This document shows positions 15,728-24,805 of a stretch of DNA of 64,000 bases, piece after piece. How positions within the stretch are numbered: position 1 is the first letter of the stretch; every line of letters begins with the position of its first letter. Under the pieces are notes generated by a model that did no database searches, was not told where the DNA came from, and was given only the letters and a program-made list of their open reading frames with translations. Source of the stretch: Deinococcus peraridilitoris DSM 19664 (GTDB lineage: Bacteria > Deinococcota > Deinococci > Deinococcales > Deinococcaceae); contig NC_019793.1 of the NCBI RefSeq assembly GCF_000317835.1, forward strand, positions 2,108,001 to 2,172,000, written 5' to 3'. The translations under genes and the position numbers were made by a program.

Positions 15728-15757
15728 TTGTCAACAAGACGAATATGCAGGTAAGAT
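15728..15757 (+). promoter_or_regulatory. Candidate promoter and operator for the sulfurtransferase
   Basis: TTGTCA (15728-15733) and TAAGAT (15752-15757) are 18 bases apart and 60 bases before the start codon. The -35 box overlaps an inverted repeat, GTTGAC(N7)GTCAAC at 15717-15735, which could be a repressor site between the divergent sulfur genes. This is read by eye only. Confidence 0.45.
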
Positions 15758-15817
15758 TGCACGGTAAGGGCATCCGAGGACGAGCTTCAAAGAAAATCAC
15801 CCTGAGGAGGAATGCAC

Positions 15818-16678
15818 ATGGACTACGCCAACGACGTACTGGTCAGCACCGACTGGGCTTACGAGCACCTGAACGACGAGGGGCTGCGCTTCATCGAGGT
15901 CGACGAGGACATCCTGCTCTACGAAACCGGCCACCTGCCCGGTGCTGTCAAGGTGGACTGGCAGCAGGATTTCTGGGACCCGGTCATGCGTGAATTCATC
16001 GGTCCCGAAGAGTTCGCCGCCCTGATGGGCCGTCTGGGCGTCACTCCCGACACCACGGTGATCCTGTACGGCGACAAGAGCAACTGGTGGGCCGCCTACG
16101 CCTACTGGTTCTTTCAGTACAACGGCCACACCAACGCCAAGATCATCAACGGAGGCCGTCAGAAACTGGTCGCCGAAGGCCGTGAACTGACCACTGACGT
16201 GCCGCAGGTTACCCCGACCCAGTACCCCGTCGGCGTGCGCGACGAGAGCATCCGCGCCTACCGCGACGAGGTCAGGGCGCACATCGAAAAGGTGCGCGCC
16301 GGTCAGGGCGCTATGGTGGACGTGCGCAGCCCCGACGAGTTCAGCGGCAAGGTCACCCACATGGCCAACTACCCTCAGGAAGGCGTGCTGCGTGGCGGCC
16401 ACATTCCAGGCGCCAGCAATATCCCCTGGGCGCGCACCGTCAACGAGGACGGGACCTTCAAGAGCGCTGACGAGCTGAAAGCCATGTACGAAGCCGAAGG
16501 CGTCACCCCTGACAAGGAAATCATCGCTTACTGCCGCATCGCCGAGCGCAGCAGCCACTCGTGGTTCGTGCTGACCAAGCTGCTCGGTTACCCCAAGGTC
16601 ACCAATTACGACGGTTCGTGGACCGAATGGGGCAACGGCGTCGGCCTGCCCATCGAAAAAACCTACGTCGCCGAATAA
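15818..16678 (+). CDS. Two-domain sulfurtransferase (thiosulfate/mercaptopyruvate type)
   Basis: This 286-residue protein has two rhodanese domains. The N-terminal one is inactive, having 'LYGDKSNWW' where the Cys loop would be. The C-terminal one has the catalytic Cys 239 in '[18 protein letters not shown]'. '[13 protein letters not shown]' and '[14 protein letters not shown]' are the usual CH2 motifs. Such enzymes move sulfane sulfur from thiosulfate or 3-mercaptopyruvate to cyanide or thiol acceptors. ATG 15818 is chosen because GAGGAGG ends 7 bases before it; ATG 15812 is too close. The GAERS-style loop suggests thiosulfate as donor, as in thiosulfate sulfurtransferases of actinobacteria. 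Confidence 0.92.
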   Translation: MDYANDVLVSTDWAYEHLNDEGLRFIEVDEDILLYETGHLPGAVKVDWQQDFWDPVMREFIGPEEFAALMGRLGVTPDTTVILYGDKSNWWAAYAYWFFQYNGHTNAKIINGGRQKLVAEGRELTTDVPQVTPTQYPVGVRDESIRAYRDEVRAHIEKVRAGQGAMVDVRSPDEFSGKVTHMANYPQEGVLRGGHIPGASNIPWARTVNEDGTFKSADELKAMYEAEGVTPDKEIIAYCRIAERSSHSWFVLTKLLGYPKVTNYDGSWTEWGNGVGLPIEKTYVAE

Positions 16679-16682
16679 AGGT

Positions 16683-16725
16683 GCCAAAGAAAAAGGGACG
16701 CGCTATGCGTCCCTTTTTCTTTGGC
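16683..16725. terminator. Bidirectional terminator
   Basis: A perfect 19-base inverted repeat with a GCTAT loop lies between convergent genes. Its arms have T-runs on both strands (CCCTTTTTC), so it fits intrinsic termination for both. Confidence 0.88.
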
Positions 16726-16729
16726 GATC

Positions 16730-17722
16730 TCAGCGCAGCTTCCGCACCCGCTCTATTTCCGTACTTCCGCTGCCCAGCCGCGCAGGCAGGGTGTCTTCGT
16801 CAATGCGCCTGCCCGTCTCCACGTCGAAGGTGGAGAGTCGAATGATGCCCGCCCGCACATCAAAGTCGGCAACGGTGACCGTGGAGCGCGCCGTACCGGG
16901 AAAGCCGAGCAGGTCACGCGCACCGATGCCGCCAGTGGCGAGCAAATTCAGCCCTCCGCGCCGGGCAGGATAGTACGCCGCGTGATGCCCGCTGACGTAG
17001 GTGTGCACCCGGTAGCGCTCCAGCATGGCCCGCAGGGACTCGGCACCCGCCAGGACATTACCAGAACCAGCTCGGCCCATGCCCACCGCGTACAGTGGCA
17101 GGTGGCCGATCACCATCCGCATCGGCGCCGCCTGAGCCGCTGAAGACGCCAGCTGCATCTCCAGCCACGTGCGGTCCTGCAGGTCGTGACTGCTGGCGTC
17201 CACCACCGCGAAGAACATCCCACCGAAGGTGAAGGTGAAGGCGAACGGAAAACGCGAGCGGTCGACGAAGTCAAGCGGCGGCGCCTTGCCCGGCGTGTTC
17301 CAGTACCGAGCGAGCAGCTGACGGTCGCGCGCAAAGGAAAACTGCCCGCCCGCCCGCGCTGATGAACCGTCGTGGTTTCCCACGGCGAAGGCGAAGGGAA
17401 TGTCCGCGCGGCGCAGCGGCCCGGCAACCTGCTGATCGAAGGCCCGCCACATCGCCCGCACGTTCATGTCCGTGAGGCTGCGCTTCTGGGCAGCGATGAC
17501 ATCGCCGGCGGAAAGGAACAGATCGGGCTGCCATTCGTTCAGCGTGCGCGTCATGACGCGCGCCAGCGGGGCCGGGTAGGAAGTCGAGCCGTAAGGGCCG
17601 TTGAAATCGCTGAGGATCACCGCACGAAAACGGCCAGTCTGCGCGGGCGTGGAGGGCGCGGCGGCCAGCGCGCTGGTCAACAGCAACACACCGAGCAGCC
17701 AGAGGACAGGCGCCTGCTTCAT
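16730..17722 (-). CDS. Secreted calcineurin-like metallophosphoesterase
   Basis: This 330-residue protein starts with a signal peptide ('MKQAPVLWLLGVLLLTSALA'). The two-metal phosphoesterase motifs are present in order: 'ILSDFNGPYGS' (first Asp, with the His replaced), 'LFLSAGDVI', 'FAVGNHD', 'MVIGHLPLY' and 'YVSGHHAAYY'. ATG 17722 is chosen because the signal peptide begins there; the open frame runs to 17803. It probably acts outside the membrane on a phosphate ester; the 'DFNGPYGS' variant resembles a group of poorly studied envelope phosphatases. The gene ends at a terminator shared with the sulfurtransferase. Confidence 0.87.
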   Translation of the reverse strand: MKQAPVLWLLGVLLLTSALAAAPSTPAQTGRFRAVILSDFNGPYGSTSYPAPLARVMTRTLNEWQPDLFLSAGDVIAAQKRSLTDMNVRAMWRAFDQQVAGPLRRADIPFAFAVGNHDGSSARAGGQFSFARDRQLLARYWNTPGKAPPLDFVDRSRFPFAFTFTFGGMFFAVVDASSHDLQDRTWLEMQLASSAAQAAPMRMVIGHLPLYAVGMGRAGSGNVLAGAESLRAMLERYRVHTYVSGHHAAYYPARRGGLNLLATGGIGARDLLGFPGTARSTVTVADFDVRAGIIRLSTFDVETGRRIDEDTLPARLGSGSTEIERVRKLR

Positions 17723-17916
17723 GCCGCCCGTTGTAGCAGGGCGCTTCGCCTTCCGGGTGAGGAGCTGACTTTCGGAAGTGCAGGGCCAGCCCCAACCCCT
17801 CAATCACCTCAGGGTACGCCCGCAGCAGGAAGACCGAGGACCTGTAGGGCAGGCGATCTCGCGTCGGCTTGGGCCCGGATTGCACGCGGCCCTGACTCCT
17901 GTTGCGGTCGGTGCCG

Positions 17917-18375
17917 TCAGGCCTTCAGGCGGTAGATGGCCAGCATGCCCACGTAGCGCCGCTCGACCAGACGGCGCGCTTCCAGCTCGTCGAGCGCGCT
18001 GTTCACCTGGGTACGCCCCAGATTCAGGTGATCACACAGATGACGGATGGTATCCGGTCTCAGCAGCAGACGGGCCAGCACGGCGTGAGCGGCGCCCGTG
18101 AGCGGCTCGGTCGGCACGACATCAGGCACCACCGCGCGCGGGGGCACGCTGTAGGTGCGGTAGTGCGCGCGTGCACTCTGCACGATCCACGCTTCGCCGT
18201 CCTCGACCAGCTGGCGCATGAGGGAGCGCAGGACCGAGACGCTGATGTTCATCTCGCTGCGCAGGCCCACCTCGGTCCATTCCTCGCGGGAGTGCAGCAG
18301 GCCGATCAGTTGTCGGCGTGCAGTGGGAAACCCTCGGCTGGCCTCGCTGGCGGAAAACATCGGCATTTCGGTCAT
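17917..18375 (-). CDS. Small DNA-binding protein with two winged-helix-like halves
   Basis: This 152-residue protein looks like two tandem helix-turn-helix units. The first is 'WTEVGLRSEMNISVSVLRSL' with 'QLVEDGEAWIV'; the second is 'PDTIRHLCDHLNLGRTQVNS' with 'LDELEARRLVERRYV', the typical recognition helix plus wing. It may repress or activate a neighbour, but no palindromic site stands out. AAAGGGG precedes ATG 18375; ATG 18366 is also possible. There is no ligand-binding domain. Confidence 0.65.
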   Translation of the reverse strand: MTEMPMFSASEASRGFPTARRQLIGLLHSREEWTEVGLRSEMNISVSVLRSLMRQLVEDGEAWIVQSARAHYRTYSVPPRAVVPDVVPTEPLTGAAHAVLARLLLRPDTIRHLCDHLNLGRTQVNSALDELEARRLVERRYVGMLAIYRLKA

Positions 18376-18679
18376 GTGGCCCCTTTCGCGCGTCCTATCA
18401 GGACGTCAAGGTGCGTAGTGCTCGGAGAGCGGGCCGGTGAAGCGGCCGGGCAAACAGCGTCCGGAAAGGATTTCGCTGTGGACGCAAAGTGGAGAGCGCG
18501 GCGCCTGAACACTTCACCCTAGCAGCCCGCCGCAGCGCCCGGTCTTCACCCTTCGTGAAGCCTCTGCATCGGCGTTCGGGCAGCGTGCCCGTGTTCTCTC
18601 AGCTTTGCGTGCGCTGCATGTGAAGGAAGCTTGAGACAGCCTGCGCCCAACGGACCCCCAGTCAGGTCAGGCTGAGACC
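18376..18679. other. Intergenic stretch of about 300 bases
   Basis: This separates the divergent helix-turn-helix gene and the 94-residue gene. Only shadow frames are present. It should hold both promoters, but I see no clear boxes, repeats or hairpins. Confidence 0.4.
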
Positions 18680-18964
18680 ATGAGCCACGACCAGGACGAT
18701 CTGCTGGGGCGCGGTATCCGCATGGACCCCTTGCTGCCCCCGATGACCCCGACCAGTGACGCCCCTCCGCCCGCACCGGCCGGACAACAGGTGCCCGAAC
18801 ACGCCCTGGAAGATCAAGGTGAGAGGCCATCCGTGCGCCCCAGCGGTCAGGCCCTCTCGGCTCAGGAAGTCGCGCAGCTGCAGCAGACGGCCGATCCCGC
18901 CCAGCAGGAAGCGGAGCGTGCGCTGGAGCGGGCTGAGGGCCGGGTGGACCACACCGAGTCTTGA
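18680..18964 (+). CDS. Small hydrophilic protein (94 aa), unknown
   Basis: This charged, Pro/Gln-rich protein starts 'MSHDQDDLLGRGIRMDPLLP'. Its C-terminal half, 'LSAQEVAQLQQTADPAQQEA', is a predicted amphipathic helix. It has no domain, Cys or membrane segment. A hairpin directly after the stop supports a transcribed gene. The ribosome site is weak. It resembles the other disordered small proteins of this window in style, not sequence. Confidence 0.5.
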   Translation: MSHDQDDLLGRGIRMDPLLPPMTPTSDAPPPAPAGQQVPEHALEDQGERPSVRPSGQALSAQEVAQLQQTADPAQQEAERALERAEGRVDHTES

Positions 18965-18974
18965 GCGCGCTTTG

Positions 18975-19004
18975 GTGAAGGTCATGACACGCAATGACCT
19001 TCAC
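18975..19004 (+). terminator. Terminator after the 94-residue gene
   Basis: An 11-base perfect inverted repeat with an 8-base loop starts 10 bases after the stop and is followed by GGGCTTTGTT. Confidence 0.65.
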
Positions 19005-19253
19005 GGGCTTTGTTCCCAGCCAGAATCTTGCCCGGCAGGCAGCTGCCCGGCGTGCTGATCGCTGACACTTACGCCTCTTTCATCTTCAAAAATTCGTAGG
19101 GTGTCGGCTGGGTGATCCGGGGATATCTCCCTGCCCTGGACCTGGGTGAAGACCTTCACCGGGCAGCTCAGCACCAGCGCCGCGCCGCGGTGCCGTGTTC
19201 CGGCAAGCCCCCACGGCCCAGAACCGGCGCCACTGAATTCAGGCCAGACGAAT

Positions 19254-19469
19254 TCAGACCGGAGAAGGAAATGGGGCGGGGTCGGGCAGCTGCGGCGTGT
19301 CCGGCGGCATGACCGGCGGGTCACTCGGCAGGCCGGGCACGTCCGGGTTGGTCGGTGGGTCCTGAATGGGAATGGGCGCCTCGCCGGGTGGAAGCTGCTC
19401 GGGCATCTGGGGCGGCGTGTATGGGGGCTCGCCCGCGGGCATCGGGGGAAGGTCTCCAGGCTGCGTCAT
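19254..19469 (-). CDS. Proline-rich small protein (71 aa), unknown
   Basis: This 71-residue protein is about one third proline ('MTQPGDLPPMPAGEPPYTPP' and onward). A very strong site, AAGGAGGG, lies 7 bases before ATG, which makes it likely to be translated. It has no signal peptide or domain. Pro-rich chains of this kind are usually extended spacers or partner-binding tails. It sits just downstream of pilT on the same strand, behind a terminator. Confidence 0.6.
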   Translation of the reverse strand: MTQPGDLPPMPAGEPPYTPPQMPEQLPPGEAPIPIQDPPTNPDVPGLPSDPPVMPPDTPQLPDPAPFPSPV

Positions 19470-19521
19470 CGCACCCTCCTTTTGCGCCGAGTATTCCGCG
19501 CGCGGTTCTTCGGAAAGGAAG

Positions 19522-19549
19522 AGGACCCTGAAGTTTTCTTCAGGGTCCT
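19522..19549 (-). terminator. Terminator after pilT
   Basis: An 11-base perfect inverted repeat with a 6-base loop (GAAAAC on the minus strand) lies 12 bases past the pilT stop. Confidence 0.75.
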
Positions 19550-19561
19550 GCTCGCCTGACT

Positions 19562-20713
19562 TCAGCGGCGCCCGAACTGGGTGCTGCCCGACGCGGGCTG
19601 CGGCGCGGGCGCCGGAGCGGGCTTGCCCGGCGCGCCGCTGCCCGCAGCGTCGGTCGCGAGGCGCGCGAACTCCTTGGGATCGACGGCGCGCTCGAGGCCC
19701 ACGTCGTAGCTGATCACCCGGCGGCGGTAGAGGCCTGCCAGGTACGAATCCATGGTCTGCATGCCCAGCTGCGCGCCGGTCTGCATGACGCTGGTGATCT
19801 GGTAAGTCTTGCCTTCGCGGATCAGGGCGCGCACGGCCGGGGTGGCCACCAGGATCTCGTAAGCCATGATGCGCCCTTCGCGGTCGGACCGGGGCAGGAG
19901 TTGCTGTGTCATGACCGCCACCAGGTTGTTGGCGAGCTGCACGCGGATCTGGGCCTGCTGCTCTTCCGGGAAGACGTCCACGATGCGGTCAATCGACTCG
20001 GGTGCGCTGTTGGTGTGCAGGGTGCCCATCACCAGGTGCCCGGTTTCGGCGGCGGTCACGGCGGCCTTGATGGTTTCGTAGTCACGCATTTCGCCGACCA
20101 ATATCACGTCGGGAGCCTGACGCAGCACCGCGCGCAGGGCGTTGTCAAAGCCCCAGGAATCGCTGCCGATCTCGCGCTGGTTGATGATCGAGTTCTTGTG
20201 GGGATGCAGAAACTCGATGGGGTCCTCGATGGTCATGATGTGCATGCGCTTGGTGACGTTGATGTGGTCGATCATGGCCGCCAGCGTGGTCGACTTGCCT
20301 GAGCCGGTGGGGCCGGTGACCAGCACCAGGCCGCGCGGGGCGTTGGCGATCTCGACGCAGGTGGCGGGCAGGCCCAGTTCCTGCACGCTCTTGATCTTGG
20401 TGGGAATCAGACGCAGCACCCCGCCCACCGCGCCACGCTGCTGAAAGGCATTCACGCGAAAGCGCGCGCGGTCTCCCAGCGAGAACGAGAAGTCGAGCTC
20501 GCGCTTTTCCTCGAAGGTGCGCTGCTGCTTTTCGTTCATCATGCTGTACATCAGCTTGCGGGTGTCGGTGGCTTCCAGCGGCTCGAAATCAAAGCCGGTG
20601 TAGTCGCCGTGCACCTTGAACTGGGGCGGCAGGCCGGCCGTCACGATGACGTCCGAGGCGCCCCGTTCGGCGGCCAGGCGCAGGATGTCGGTGATGTCGG
20701 TGGACGTGGGCAT
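19562..20713 (-). CDS. pilT: Type IV pilus retraction ATPase PilT
   Basis: This 383-residue hexameric ATPase depolymerises type IV pili for twitching and DNA uptake. The N-terminal 'LRLAAERGASDVIVTAGLPP' is the PilT/PAS-like domain, Walker A is 'GPTGSGKS' (134-141), the Asp box is 'IMTIEDPIEF', Walker B 'DVILVGEMRD', and the His box 'VMGTLHTNSA'. The family 'AIRNLIREGK' motif reads 'AVRALIREGKTYQITSVMQT'. The C-terminus has a 30-residue Ala/Pro-rich extension. It lies 50 bases downstream of pilB on the same strand, so the extension and retraction motors are likely co-expressed. Confidence 0.95.
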   Translation of the reverse strand: MPTSTDITDILRLAAERGASDVIVTAGLPPQFKVHGDYTGFDFEPLEATDTRKLMYSMMNEKQQRTFEEKRELDFSFSLGDRARFRVNAFQQRGAVGGVLRLIPTKIKSVQELGLPATCVEIANAPRGLVLVTGPTGSGKSTTLAAMIDHINVTKRMHIMTIEDPIEFLHPHKNSIINQREIGSDSWGFDNALRAVLRQAPDVILVGEMRDYETIKAAVTAAETGHLVMGTLHTNSAPESIDRIVDVFPEEQQAQIRVQLANNLVAVMTQQLLPRSDREGRIMAYEILVATPAVRALIREGKTYQITSVMQTGAQLGMQTMDSYLAGLYRRRVISYDVGLERAVDPKEFARLATDAAGSGAPGKPAPAPAPQPASGSTQFGRR

Positions 20714-20763
20714 AAACGCTCCTTACAAGGCAGAAAAAGTCAGAAGAGGAGGGAGGTGCGGGT

Positions 20764-23430
20764 TCAGGCGTTGGTGTTGCCGAGAATTTCTTCGAGCGTG
20801 GTCAGACCGGCCATGGCTTTTTCCAGGCCGTCCTCACGCAGCGTGCGCATGTGCGACTCCCGGCGCGCGACTTCACGGATGCCGGTGGCGTCGAGTTTCT
20901 GGCTGACCGCGCGCCGGACACTGTCGTCCACCACCATCAGCTCGTGAATGGCCATGCGGCCCCTGTAGCCGGTACCGTTGCAGCGCGTGCAGCCCGCGCC
21001 CCGGTACAGCTTGGCGCCGTCAAGCTGCTCTTCTGGGATGCCCAGCTTGCGCAGCACCTCGGGGTCGGGGGTGGTCTCGATCTTGCACTCCTGGCAGATC
21101 TTGCGCACCAGGCGCTGTCCCAGTACGCCGATCAGCGCCGCGCCGATGTTGAAGGACTCCACGCCCATCTCCTCGAGGCGGGTGATGGCGCCCGGCGCGT
21201 CGTTGGTGTGCAGGGTGGCGATCACCAGGTGTCCGGTGAGGGCCGCCTCGGTGGCGATCTGCGCGGTTTCGGTGTCACGGATTTCGCCGACCATGATGAT
21301 GTCGGGGTCCTGTCGCAGAAAGCTGCGCAGCGCGCGCGCAAAGGTCAGGCCAGCGGCGTTGTTGACCTGGGTCTGGTTGATGCCGGGAATCTCGTACTCG
21401 ACCGGGTCCTCGATGGTGGTGGTGTTGCTGTCGGGCGTCGAGATGCGCTTGAGAATCGAGAAGGTCGAAAAGGACTTGCCCGAGCCGGTCGGTCCGGTGA
21501 TCAGGAAGATGCCGTACGGTTTTTCGATGGTGTCGATGAAGCGCTGGTAATTGTGCTCGCTGAAACCCAGCTGCTCGACTTCGGGAATGTTGCTGGCCTT
21601 CTGGAGCAGGCGCATCACGATTTTCTCGCCGTACACCGTGGGCAGCGTCGAGAGACGCAGATCGAGGTCGATGGAACCGCGCTTGAAGCGCACCCGGCCG
21701 TCCTGGGGCACGCGCTTTTCGGCGATGTCGAGCTGCCCGATGATCTTGATGCGTGCCACGATGCTGGCACCCGAGGCCTTGGGCAGTTCCTGGTACTCGC
21801 GCAGCGCGCCGTCGATGCGCAGGCGCACCTTGATGCTCGACTCGCCGGGCTCGATGTGAATGTCGCTGGCTTCCTGCAGCGCCGCTTCACGGATGATGTT
21901 GTCCACCACCCGCACCACGGCGTTGTCGTCCAGGGCCGCGTTGAGGTCGGCCTCGTCACGCGCGCTTTCCTTGGCCTTGGCGCTCGCGGCCAGCTCCTTG
22001 TTGAGGGCCGCCATGTCGCTGCCGCCAAAGGTGCGTTCGATCAGGCGGGTGATGTCCTTTTCCGCCATCACCGCCGGAACGATGTCGCGCCCTACCACGA
22101 TGCGCAGGTCGTCAAGCGCGAAGACGTTGCGCGGGTCTTTCATGGCGACAACCAGGGAGCCCCCTTGCATACGGATGGGCATCACGCTGTAGCGCCGGGC
22201 GGTCGCTTCGGGAACCAGGGTGGCCACGCCCGCGTCAGGAGTGGTCTTGCCGCCGTCGAGGAATTCGTAGCCCAACTGCACCGCGAGGCTGCGCGCCAGC
22301 ATTTCGGGGCTGATCTTGCCCGACTGCACCAGCGTATCCTCAAGTCGGCCGCCGCCGCTGTGCTGCTTCTCGAGCGCTTCCTCGATCTCGCCGCTGCCCG
22401 CGTAACCCAGTTCGACGATCACCTCGCCCAGGGGTTTGACCCGGCCTTCGCGCGACTGGACCTGCAGGGCTTCGCGCAGCTGCGAGCGCGACAGCGTGCC
22501 CTGCTGCACCATGGCCTCACCGAGGCGTCCTTTTTGGGGATACAGCCGCTCGATCAGGTTCTCGACATCGTTAGGGCGGGACAGCGCCAGCTGCAATGGC
22601 CTGCCGATCACCCTTTCGATCTCCTCACGCCGCCGTGGATCGCTGGTCACGACCGTCACGACGCCATCTTTTTCCTCCAGCGGCACGGCGCTCAGGCGCA
22701 GCGCTTCCGCGCGCAGCAGCAGGCCGAGCGTCGCCTCGTCGGGTTCGTAATCGCGCGGATTGCGAATGAAGATCACGTTGGCCTGCTCGGCCAGCACCAT
22801 GTAAAGCTGTTCCTCGGTCAGGGCGCCCAAATGCACCAGCACGGTGCCCAGCGGCTCCTCAAGCTCTTTTTGCTTGACAAGTGCCGCATCGAGGTCTTCT
22901 TGCGAGACGTAGCCGCGCCGCACCAGCCGTGCGCCGAGCTGCTCGCCCTGGCCCTCGCTGCCGTCCGTCGGTTGGGGAACGTCAAGGCCCAGCTCCGGAT
23001 AGTGGTGAGCGATGGCCCACTGCACCTGCTCACGCAACGCCTGGTACGGCTCGACGGTCATGCCGCACTCGTCCTCGACGGTCTCGATGGTCAGTGAATT
23101 GAGCGGATCGACAAAGGCCACCCGCAGGTTTCCACCCACCACTGCAAACGGCACGGCCAGCAACGTCTGCGCCACTTTGGCGGGCAGTACGGCCAACGCT
23201 TCGGGAGTGGGCTGCACCACCACCAGGTTGACCAGGGGGATGCCCAGGGCTTCTTCCACGGCCCGTGCGATGCGCTTGGCGCCCACCAGACCGGTGTCGA
23301 TCAGGATGTCGCTGAGTCGGCCACCGACTTCGCCGTGGCGGTCGAGTGCGCGTTGCAGGTCGTTGTCGTTGACGTAGCCCTGCTCGAGCAGAATCGCGCC
23401 AAGACGCCGGTCACCAATGGAAAGTGCCAC
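20764..23430 (-). CDS. pilB: Type IV pilus assembly ATPase PilB/PilF, long form
   Basis: This 888-residue protein powers pilus extension and DNA uptake. Its N-terminus has three MshEN/GSPII-type domains ('RRLGAILLEQGYVNDNDLQR', 'GARLVRRGYVSQEDLDAALV', 'RLGEAMVQQGTLSRSQLREA'), a layout and length matching Thermus PilF, in which such domains bind cyclic di-GMP. The C-terminal motor has Walker A 'GPTGSGKSFS' (about residue 645), Asp box 'TTIEDPVEYEI', Walker B 'PDIIMVGEIRD' and His box 'IATLHTND'. A four-Cys zinc site, 'CQECKIE' and 'GCTRCNGTGYRGR', follows. The ribosome site is GGAGGAAA. Its partner pilT lies directly downstream. Confidence 0.95.
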   Translation of the reverse strand: MALSIGDRRLGAILLEQGYVNDNDLQRALDRHGEVGGRLSDILIDTGLVGAKRIARAVEEALGIPLVNLVVVQPTPEALAVLPAKVAQTLLAVPFAVVGGNLRVAFVDPLNSLTIETVEDECGMTVEPYQALREQVQWAIAHHYPELGLDVPQPTDGSEGQGEQLGARLVRRGYVSQEDLDAALVKQKELEEPLGTVLVHLGALTEEQLYMVLAEQANVIFIRNPRDYEPDEATLGLLLRAEALRLSAVPLEEKDGVVTVVTSDPRRREEIERVIGRPLQLALSRPNDVENLIERLYPQKGRLGEAMVQQGTLSRSQLREALQVQSREGRVKPLGEVIVELGYAGSGEIEEALEKQHSGGGRLEDTLVQSGKISPEMLARSLAVQLGYEFLDGGKTTPDAGVATLVPEATARRYSVMPIRMQGGSLVVAMKDPRNVFALDDLRIVVGRDIVPAVMAEKDITRLIERTFGGSDMAALNKELAASAKAKESARDEADLNAALDDNAVVRVVDNIIREAALQEASDIHIEPGESSIKVRLRIDGALREYQELPKASGASIVARIKIIGQLDIAEKRVPQDGRVRFKRGSIDLDLRLSTLPTVYGEKIVMRLLQKASNIPEVEQLGFSEHNYQRFIDTIEKPYGIFLITGPTGSGKSFSTFSILKRISTPDSNTTTIEDPVEYEIPGINQTQVNNAAGLTFARALRSFLRQDPDIIMVGEIRDTETAQIATEAALTGHLVIATLHTNDAPGAITRLEEMGVESFNIGAALIGVLGQRLVRKICQECKIETTPDPEVLRKLGIPEEQLDGAKLYRGAGCTRCNGTGYRGRMAIHELMVVDDSVRRAVSQKLDATGIREVARRESHMRTLREDGLEKAMAGLTTLEEILGNTNA

Positions 23431-23481
23431 AGTTTCTCCTCCGAAATCCTTTCCCTACGCGGTGCTTTGGGCTGTCGATGT

Positions 23482-23988
23482 TCACGTCTTGCTCCAGGGC
23501 TGCAGGCCGTATCGTTTAAGGACCAGCCGCTCGACGCGCCGGGCGAGTCGGGTGTGCGGCAGGGCGTTGTCCGCCAGCGGGCGGACCATGATGGTGTACA
23601 TGCCGGCCAGATTCCCGCCCAGCACGTCGGTAAAGAGCTGATCACCGACCATCGCCACCTGTGCGGGGGCGAGTCCCATCTGTCGGGCGGCCACGCGAAA
23701 AGCGCGCGGTGCAGGTTTGCTGGCCAGACCGACACCTGAGAATCCCAGTCGGGCAGTCCAGAAACGCACCCGCTCGGGCAAGGCGTTCGAGAGCAGGTAC
23801 AGTTTCACGCCGCCCAGCATCAGCTCGGCAGCCCAGGCCTGTACCTCGCGCGCTTCCTGATACGAGCCGTACTCGATCAATGTGTTATCGAGATCCAGCA
23901 GCAGGCCCCCCAAACCATGCTCGGCCAGCAGCGAGGGGGTGATCTCGCTCACGTGGTCCAGCACCAATTTGGGTCGCAGCATGCTCAT
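23482..23988 (-). CDS. YqeG-family HAD phosphatase
   Basis: This 168-residue HAD-superfamily IIIA phosphatase has 'GLLLDLDNTLIEYG' (nucleophile Asp), 'LYLLSNALPERV' (motif II), 'ASKPAPRAFR' (motif III Lys) and 'VAMVGDQLFTDVLGGN' (motif IV acidic pair). These match the YqeG/GEP4 group; eukaryotic GEP4 dephosphorylates phosphatidylglycerophosphate, and the bacterial role is less clear. GGAGGA lies just before ATG 23988. It lies upstream of pilB with 51 bases between, so they may share a transcript. Confidence 0.88.
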   Translation of the reverse strand: MSMLRPKLVLDHVSEITPSLLAEHGLGGLLLDLDNTLIEYGSYQEAREVQAWAAELMLGGVKLYLLSNALPERVRFWTARLGFSGVGLASKPAPRAFRVAARQMGLAPAQVAMVGDQLFTDVLGGNLAGMYTIMVRPLADNALPHTRLARRVERLVLKRYGLQPWSKT

Positions 23989-24043
23989 GTCGTCCTCCGG
24001 AACATCAAGAAAACCATCATCAAAACTTAATCCATTGTAAAGC

Positions 24044-24805
24044 TCAGGAGCTGGTGCGCATGAGGTTTTTGTGTCTGCCGATCACGGCCCACATGCGCCC
24101 GGTGCGTCCTGCGTCACGCCGAAACGAGAAAAAAGCGGCTTCAGTCGAACAGCGCCCGGCTGCCCAGATGTGTGGCCGCTCAATTCCAGCGTCGCACAAG
24201 ACGCTGATGTTGGCCGACAGCAGATCGAGGTGAGTTGTTCCGCCGATGTCGAGCAGCGCCTCGCCTAGCCCGGCTTCGGTGACCGCCCGCACCACGTCGC
24301 TTCCCACCGCGTACTGACGCGCACAGATGCCCGGCCCAATCGCCACCTGAATTCGCTTCCGGTCAGCACCAAGCCCGGTCATGGCCTGTACGGTGGCGGC
24401 GGCGATGCGGCCCAGCGTACCCCGCCATCCGGCATGCGCGGCACCGATCACCCCGGCGTGCGAATCCTCCAGCAGAATCGGGTAGCAATCGGCCGTCATG
24501 ATCGTGAGGAGCAAATCGAGTTCGCTTGTCACCAGCGCGTCGCCTGTCTGAATTCCGCTTCTGGCGTGCACGACCCGGGTGCCGTGCACCTGATCGAGAT
24601 GCGCGGAACGCTCGGGATCAAAGCCCAAGCGGCCCAGCGCACGCCGACGGTTTTCGGCGACCCGCGCCGGATCGTCCTGCCGGTCGTCCAGGTTGAGTGA
24701 ATCGAAGGGTGACCCGGACACGCCTCCCTGCCGGGTCGAGAAACCGTGAGAGGCGCGCAGGTTGGGCGCATGCAGCCACATTGCTTGATCGGTTTGAACG
24801 GACAT
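24044..24805 (-). CDS. pgeF: PgeF/YfiH-family peptidoglycan editing factor (polyphenol oxidase fold)
   Basis: This 253-residue protein has the DUF152/YfiH signatures 'GFSTRQGGVSGSPFDSLNL', 'QVHGTRVV', 'TADCYPILL', 'GAAHAGWRGTLGRIAAATV' and 'VAIGPGICARQYAVGSDV'. His, Cys and His of the metal site are in the ADCYP and HAGWRGT blocks and near 'CSTEAAFFSFRRD'. Family members were called laccases, then shown to be purine nucleoside phosphorylases or to cleave mis-made peptidoglycan precursors. ATG 24805 is chosen for its GAGGCAGG site and the family N-terminus; the frame stays open far upstream. It is divergent from fabI. Confidence 0.92.
   Translation of the reverse strand: MSVQTDQAMWLHAPNLRASHGFSTRQGGVSGSPFDSLNLDDRQDDPARVAENRRRALGRLGFDPERSAHLDQVHGTRVVHARSGIQTGDALVTSELDLLLTIMTADCYPILLEDSHAGVIGAAHAGWRGTLGRIAAATVQAMTGLGADRKRIQVAIGPGICARQYAVGSDVVRAVTEAGLGEALLDIGGTTHLDLLSANISVLCDAGIERPHIWAAGRCSTEAAFFSFRRDAGRTGRMWAVIGRHKNLMRTSS

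Noticed and set aside
20851..23097. A 748-residue plus-strand frame opposite pilB
   Set aside because: It is a shadow of the pilus ATPase, His/Gln/Arg-rich as antisense frames are, and has no recognisable motif.
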